Shown here: one piece after another, positions 60,126-64,000 of the stretch
How positions within the stretch are numbered: the stretch's first letter is position 1
Layout of the letters: the number at the start of each line of letters is the position of its first letter
Source: Larkinella humicola
GTDB taxonomy: Bacteria > Bacteroidota > Bacteroidia > Cytophagales > Spirosomataceae
Assembly (NCBI RefSeq): GCF_008727875.1
Contig: NZ_VTWS01000004.1
Span: forward strand, 1 to 64,000
DNA length: 64,000 nt
Direction: 5' to 3'
The notes under the pieces: generated by a model
What the model was told of the DNA's origin: nothing
Databases searched by the model: none
The model's input: only the letters and a program-made list of their open reading frames with translations
Position numbers and translations under genes: made by a program

Positions 60126-60171
60126 CAAAAGTAGCAGTCTGCCCGGTGCCGGTATTGTACAAGTGCGACAT
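60126..60171 (-). promoter_or_regulatory. Promoter with shared activator motif (tandem-domain gene)
   Basis: On the minus strand ATGTCGCACTTGTACAAT (60171-60154) is followed after exactly 20 bp by the -7 box TACTTTTG (60133-60126). The ATG lies 27 bp further on. Confidence 0.66.
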
Positions 60172-60204
60172 TCGGCGGGTTGTGAAGCAGGAATGAGCAA
60201 CCGG

Positions 60205-60951
60205 TTAATCCAGCCCCGGTCGCCGGAAATGCCGGGCTTCCGGGAAGGCGGTTTCCATTTGCTGCCGGATGCGATCCAGCAGAATCAGCATGTCCAGCAC
60301 ATCATCGGTTTTTTCGGGATAATTTTCCAGCAGGGTATGCCAGGCTTTCAGCGAATAATCGATGCTGACCAGCACCAGTTTCGCTTTTCCGTTGAAATAG
60401 GCCCTCAGAACCGCATCCGGCGTCATCCCGTTGTTGATCTGCAAAGCCGAGACCACTTTGACCGGAATCAGCGTCCGGTACCATTTGAGGGTTTCCCAGG
60501 CGTCTTTCAGCGTTTTCAGCAACGCCGTTGCTTCGGCCTCCGTCCGTAAGCCCAGATTCGTTTCAAAGGCTTGTTGGTGACCGGCCTGTTCGAGCAGATC
60601 TTTTTCCTGTTTCAGCCATTTGGCCGTCTGGCGCAGGTACTCGTCACACAAGACCGTCAGCGGATTCCGAACCGATCCTTCCGTTTGGAATGTAACGGCT
60701 TTCGTTTCCTGTTCAACGGCCCGATGTTCAGGCAAAAGCCGCTGCTGACGGGCCTTGTCAACGTAGGATTTGGTTAGTTCCAGCGTTTCCATGAGCCGTT
60801 TCACCAGCGTTTCCGCGTCCATGTTCGGCTGCTTCAGTCCGTCGGGATATTGTAACGCAAAGTTTTGACACCGTTTCGTAAACGGGCAACGTTCACACCA
60901 CGAATCGCAATAGTTGTAAATGCCCGGTATTAGCGCCACTTCCTCTTCCAT
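60205..60951 (-). CDS. Cys-cluster protein of unknown function
   Basis: This 248-residue cytosolic protein has an N-terminal four-cysteine cluster YCDSWCERCPFTKRC (Cys15, 19, 22, 28), suggesting a zinc or iron-sulfur site. The rest is helical, with LLKTLKDAWETLKWYRTLIPVKVVSAL and AYFNGKAKLVLVSIDYSLKAWHTLL. The Cys pattern together with this helical body recurs in Bacteroidota, but I know no assigned function. It is on the same strand as, and just upstream of, the tandem-domain gene, though that gene has its own promoter. Confidence 0.72.
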   Translation of the reverse strand: MEEEVALIPGIYNYCDSWCERCPFTKRCQNFALQYPDGLKQPNMDAETLVKRLMETLELTKSYVDKARQQRLLPEHRAVEQETKAVTFQTEGSVRNPLTVLCDEYLRQTAKWLKQEKDLLEQAGHQQAFETNLGLRTEAEATALLKTLKDAWETLKWYRTLIPVKVVSALQINNGMTPDAVLRAYFNGKAKLVLVSIDYSLKAWHTLLENYPEKTDDVLDMLILLDRIRQQMETAFPEARHFRRPGLD

Positions 60952-61255
60952 CCTTAATAAATCGTTACGGTGGGTTTATAAACTTATAAAGATTGCTATA
61001 ATAGGCCATTAAGATAGATTTGTTTGTGAATATAGTTTTCGGACCGTAAAAAGCAAATAGTTTTCTTAAAATAAAGATGATTCTTCCGTTTATTGGCTTT
61101 TGTATAGCTAATTGTTTTGATTCAAAATGTGTCTCGAATGTCATTAAAATAGCATTTTGGCTACTACTGGTTTTTATTCAACGAATTCATACCCACCCCT
61201 ATTCCAGCGTTATCGCCCGGATGCGCTATTTTTGGCAATTCTACGTCCTCTTTCT
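60952..61255. other. Divergent intergenic region
   Basis: This 304-bp AT-rich region lies between the Cys-cluster gene and the beta-lactamase-like gene. It holds TATTTTTG (61227-61234), a -7 box match 21 bp before the plus-strand ATG. Otherwise I see no gene or terminator. Confidence 0.4.
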
Positions 61256-62683
61256 ATGAAATACGGCATCTTTTTTCTCTTTTTGGTTACCTGGTCGGCG
61301 GTGGCGCAAACGCCCGAAACCGCCCCCCTCGACTCGCTCACGGAGCGTTCCAAACGGTATTTGAATGCTCAGCAACCCGACTCGCTGTATGCCCTGATGG
61401 GAGAAGCGTTTCACGTCCAGATTTCGGCCACCCAGTTTACCCAGATTTCGCAGGGATTGAAAGCGCAGTTGGGCCGGTGGCAATCTGCGGAGCGAAGAAG
61501 TGTGAAAGACGGCGTTGCGCGGTACAAAGCGGTTTTCGACAACGGCCTGATCGACTTCTACATCAGCCGGGATAACGCCGGTAAAATTTATACCTTCCTT
61601 TTCAAGCCCTACGAAGCCGATGTCGCCGACAAAACCGCGCCGGTTTTAACCAGCAATCCGTTGCGGACGGTTTTTGATAAACAGGTCGATGCGGTGGCCC
61701 AGTCGTATATCAAAAAGCAGAATACCGTCGGCCTGAGCCTTGGCATTCTGCGAAACGACAGCCTGTTTACCTACGGCTATGGCGAAACCGCCAAAGGCAA
61801 CGGTCGTATTCCGGATGCCAACACGCTTTTTGAAATTGGCTCGATCAGCAAAACCTTCACAGCGACGCTTCTGGCTGATGCCGTTCAGCGCGGACTGGTC
61901 AAGTTGGATGATCCCTTGAGCAAATACCTGCCCGATTCGATTCCGGCTTTGCAGAAAGATGGGGTTCCGGTGACGCTCAAAACCTTGTCTAACCACACCT
62001 CCGGTTTGCCCCGGTTGCCGACCAACCTCTTTTCGACGGCTACGGATGTGACCAATCCCTACAAACACTACGACCGGAAATTGCTGTATACGTATCTCAA
62101 AACCGCTGCCTTATTGCGTCAGCCGGGCAAAGAATACGACTATTCCAATCTGGCCGTCGGGCTGCTGGGCACGATTCTGGAAACGGTGAACAAGAAATCG
62201 TACGAAGCGTTGATTCAGGAGCGGATTGCCAAACCGCTGGGCATGGTGCATACCGTGATTACGCTGAGCGAGGCCGATAAAATAGTATTCGCGCAGGGTT
62301 ATGATGGGAAAGGAAACCCGGCTTCATCCTGGGAGTTTCAGGCACTGGTGGGCGCAGGCGGCATTCGCTCGTCGGTCAACGACTTGTTTCAATTCGTAAA
62401 AGCGGAGTTGGGAGAAGGACCCAAAAAGATCGCGGAAGCGATGAAAAAAACGCAGGAAACGACCTTTGTAAACGGAACCACGACCCTCGGTTTGGGCTGG
62501 CACCGGCGAACCGAAACGCCCCGCCCCTGGTTCTGGCACCAGGGCGGAACGGGTGGTTTTGTGACGTACGTCGCCTTCAATCCGTCGCGCCAAACCGCCG
62601 TTATCCTGTTGACCAACAGCCAGACACCCATCGAAGAACTAACCGCCGGATTTCTCAACCTTGCTGAACAAAACACCAAATGA
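61256..62683 (+). CDS. Class C beta-lactamase-like serine hydrolase
   Basis: This 475-residue protein has a signal peptide ending SAVAQ. An N-terminal DUF3887-like domain (about 25-130) precedes a beta-lactamase/PBP-like domain with all three motifs: S196-x-x-K199 in EIGSISKTFTA, Y296-S-N in EYDYSNLAVG, and H428-x-G in FWHQGGTGGF. The HxG form, rather than KTG, is typical of esterase and AmpH-type relatives, so it need not give drug resistance. The stop overlaps the next gene (ATGA). Confidence 0.9.
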   Translation: MKYGIFFLFLVTWSAVAQTPETAPLDSLTERSKRYLNAQQPDSLYALMGEAFHVQISATQFTQISQGLKAQLGRWQSAERRSVKDGVARYKAVFDNGLIDFYISRDNAGKIYTFLFKPYEADVADKTAPVLTSNPLRTVFDKQVDAVAQSYIKKQNTVGLSLGILRNDSLFTYGYGETAKGNGRIPDANTLFEIGSISKTFTATLLADAVQRGLVKLDDPLSKYLPDSIPALQKDGVPVTLKTLSNHTSGLPRLPTNLFSTATDVTNPYKHYDRKLLYTYLKTAALLRQPGKEYDYSNLAVGLLGTILETVNKKSYEALIQERIAKPLGMVHTVITLSEADKIVFAQGYDGKGNPASSWEFQALVGAGGIRSSVNDLFQFVKAELGEGPKKIAEAMKKTQETTFVNGTTTLGLGWHRRTETPRPWFWHQGGTGGFVTYVAFNPSRQTAVILLTNSQTPIEELTAGFLNLAEQNTK

Positions 62684-63510
62684 GCGTCGAAACCATTAGT
62701 ATCTTAGGCTGTGGCTGGCTGGGCTTTCCACTGGCCGAGTCGTTTCTGAATGAGGGCTACATCGTGAAAGGCAGTACGACGTCCAAAGATAAACTGCCGG
62801 GTTTCTGGAAAGTGGGGATCAAACCCTACGAATTACATTTCAATCCAGAACCGGCGGGCGACGATCTGGCTGATTTTCTGGATACAGACGTTTTGATTAT
62901 CAACATTCCACCCAAAGCTGGCAAACTGGGCGATGGGTTTCATCCGCAGCAGATTCAGGCGGTGGTCAATGCCTTGCGCCAGTCGGGAGCGAAACTACCG
63001 TATGCAATCTATGTAAGTTCGACCTCCGTTTACCCGGATCTGAACCGTGACGTGGTTGAGGACGATGTTGTAACGCCCGATCAGGCCGCGGCTCCGGCTT
63101 TCGTCGAAGCCGAGCAACTCATTCTAGGATTGGGCAACTCAACGGTTTTGCGATTTGGCGGGTTGCTGGGTTACAACCGCATTCCGGGGCGTTATGTGGC
63201 CGGGAAAAAAGACCTGACAACAGGTTCGGTTCCTGTCAATTACATTCACCGAGACGATGGCATTGGCGTGATCCGGGCGTTGATTAACCATCCGCAGCCG
63301 GGCCAAACCTTCAGCGTGGTATCCCCCGAACACCCGACGCGCGAAGCGGTATACCGGAAGAACTGCGACGATTTTGGCTACGAAACCCCGACCTTTGCAG
63401 AACCGTCGGAACCAGAACCGTTTAAAATCATCAGCCCGGAAAAGTTGATCAAGACAATAGGGTATTCTTTTCAATATCCTGATCCGCTGGCGTTTTATTA
63501 CGCCCCTTAA
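62680..63510 (+). CDS. NAD(P)-dependent SDR/epimerase-like protein (YeeZ type)
   Basis: This 276-residue Rossmann protein starts MSVETISILGCGWLGFPLA, with the GxGxxG-like GCGWLG. The signature IYVSSTSVYPDLNRDVVED has SSTSVY, and LRFGGLLGYNRIPGRYVAGKK is typical of YeeZ-type relatives of extended SDR enzymes. It overlaps the upstream hydrolase gene by 4 nt (ATGA), so they are translationally coupled. Substrate unknown. Confidence 0.88.
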   Translation: MSVETISILGCGWLGFPLAESFLNEGYIVKGSTTSKDKLPGFWKVGIKPYELHFNPEPAGDDLADFLDTDVLIINIPPKAGKLGDGFHPQQIQAVVNALRQSGAKLPYAIYVSSTSVYPDLNRDVVEDDVVTPDQAAAPAFVEAEQLILGLGNSTVLRFGGLLGYNRIPGRYVAGKKDLTTGSVPVNYIHRDDGIGVIRALINHPQPGQTFSVVSPEHPTREAVYRKNCDDFGYETPTFAEPSEPEPFKIISPEKLIKTIGYSFQYPDPLAFYYAP

Positions 63511-63527
63511 GTAAACATAAGTTTGCT

Positions 63528-63612
63528 TTCTGCCCCTAAATCCCCTAAAGGGGACTTGGACACCGCTTAACCAAGATGCTAAAAGTCCCCTTTAGGGGAT
63601 TCAGGGGCAGAA
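63528..63612. repeat. 30-bp inverted repeat between convergent genes
   Basis: 63528-63557 and 63583-63612 are reverse complements with one mismatch. Each arm itself holds CCCCTAAAGGGG, so smaller hairpins are possible. The TCCCCTAAAGGGGACTT type of word recurs in many Bacteroidota genomes. It fills the gap to the receptor gene and may end transcripts from both sides. Confidence 0.9.
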
Positions 63613-63615
63613 TAC

Positions 63616-64000
63616 CTAAAACTTCCATTTCAGCCGCACCGACGCATTCCGGCCCGGATCATCGGCGTAATACCGAAACCGGTTCAGGTAATCGCGGTAC
63701 ACGGTATTGAACAGATTCGTCACGGTGAAGCCCACATCAATCTGATGATGGGCCGATACCGGGAGCGCAAAACCGGCGGTCAGGTTCCAGAGCGAATAGG
63801 CGGGGGGCGGAGGCAGAAAATCGCTGTTAGCCGGAACGCGGTTTTGCCGCGCGACCCACAGATTTCCGACGCCCACAAAAACCTCCTGCAATTTGTTCCA
63901 CTTGCCTACATCATACCGAAGACCGTTTTCCCAACGGTTAGGCGGTGTCATCACAACCGGTTGATCGAGCACCAAATCCTGCACATACAGCAACGACAAC
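63616..64000 (-). CDS. TonB-dependent receptor, C-terminal part (cut by window end)
   Basis: The last 120 or so residues of an outer membrane beta-barrel are visible: GLRYDVGKWNKLQEVFVGVGN, PAYSLWNLTAGFALPV, QIDVGFTVTNLFNTVYRDYLNRF and the terminal strand ASVRLKWKF with C-terminal Phe. NLFNTVYRDYL is the standard TonB-dependent receptor near-end motif. The gene continues beyond the window on the minus strand. The pattern is of iron/vitamin receptor type rather than SusC, but the ligand is not known. Confidence 0.9.
   Translation of the reverse strand, partial: LSLLYVQDLVLDQPVVMTPPNRWENGLRYDVGKWNKLQEVFVGVGNLWVARQNRVPANSDFLPPPPAYSLWNLTAGFALPVSAHHQIDVGFTVTNLFNTVYRDYLNRFRYYADDPGRNASVRLKWKF

Noticed and set aside
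61256-62683. Beta-lactamase giving antibiotic resistance
   Set aside because: The KTG motif is HxG and the context does not suggest resistance; described only as a serine hydrolase of that fold.
22975-63612. Junction repeats as a CRISPR array or insertion sequence ends
   Set aside because: They are single dyads with no regular spacers, no cas genes, no transposase and no target duplication visible.

Overview
The window looks like chromosomal DNA of a member of Bacteroidota, order Cytophagales, probably close to Spirosoma/Larkinella (Spirosomataceae). This is inferred from protein style and promoters, not from a database search. Supporting signs are TAnnTTTG-type -7 boxes, near absence of Shine-Dalgarno sequences, lipobox proteins, an OmpA/WD40-like protein resembling PorE, a propeller/Y_Y_Y histidine kinase, a Bacteroidota-type arginine decarboxylase, and a serpin lipoprotein. 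I see no transposase, prophage, CRISPR array or tRNA gene.

Layout. 1-80: 3' end of a 5S rRNA and its terminator. 0.4-7.1 kb: TetR regulator plus a TolC/adaptor/RND tripartite efflux operon. 7.1-12.1 kb: metallophosphoesterase, dienelactone hydrolase, two small envelope proteins and typA. 12.2-18.9 kb, minus strand: a small alpha-CTD-like protein, then an envelope-stress block holding an ECF sigma factor, an anti-sigma protein that appears to span both membranes, a serpin-META lipoprotein operon and an LVIVD lipoprotein-barrel operon. 19-26 kb: sugar-phosphate isomerase-like protein, large PVC-type cytochrome, mpl and speA. 26.3-31 kb: tiny lipoprotein, gmhB-like gene, OmpA protein, valS. 31.2-35.2 kb: DUF72 gene, then hisH-hisA-hisF-hisIE behind an apparent histidine attenuator. 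35.3-40.8 kb: membrane and secreted proteins, LOG family, PorE-like OmpA protein, a secreted DinB protein and an orphan cytosolic protein. 40.9-48 kb: signalling cluster of REC-PAS kinase, CHASE3-HAMP-GAF hybrid kinase with three receivers, stand-alone receiver, CheR and CheB. 48-60 kb: VWA-like lipoprotein, amidohydrolase, a second secreted DinB protein, orphan proteins, SDR/EthD pair, propeller kinase with LuxR-type regulator, and a secreted tandem-repeat protein. 61.3-64 kb: serine-hydrolase/beta-lactamase-like protein with a coupled dehydrogenase, and the C-terminus of a TonB-dependent receptor.

Main discoveries. (1) The ECF sigma operon and the two neighbouring operons carry the same promoter, TTCCAAC(C/T)-N17-GTC(A/T), each time with exactly 17 bases between the elements. 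This defines a local ECF regulon around a Dma-like dual-membrane anti-sigma factor. (2) hisH is preceded by a 15-codon leader peptide with His-His codons and mutually exclusive pairings 1:2, 2:3 and terminator 3:4. (3) Three secreted-protein genes (two DinB, one tandem-repeat) share an 18-bp motif exactly 20 bp upstream of a -7 box, which suggests an activator regulon. (4) About ten long inverted repeats occupy gene junctions; some share words with each other, and one supplies the end of hisH. (5) CheR and CheB occur beside a hybrid kinase with no chemoreceptor gene nearby.
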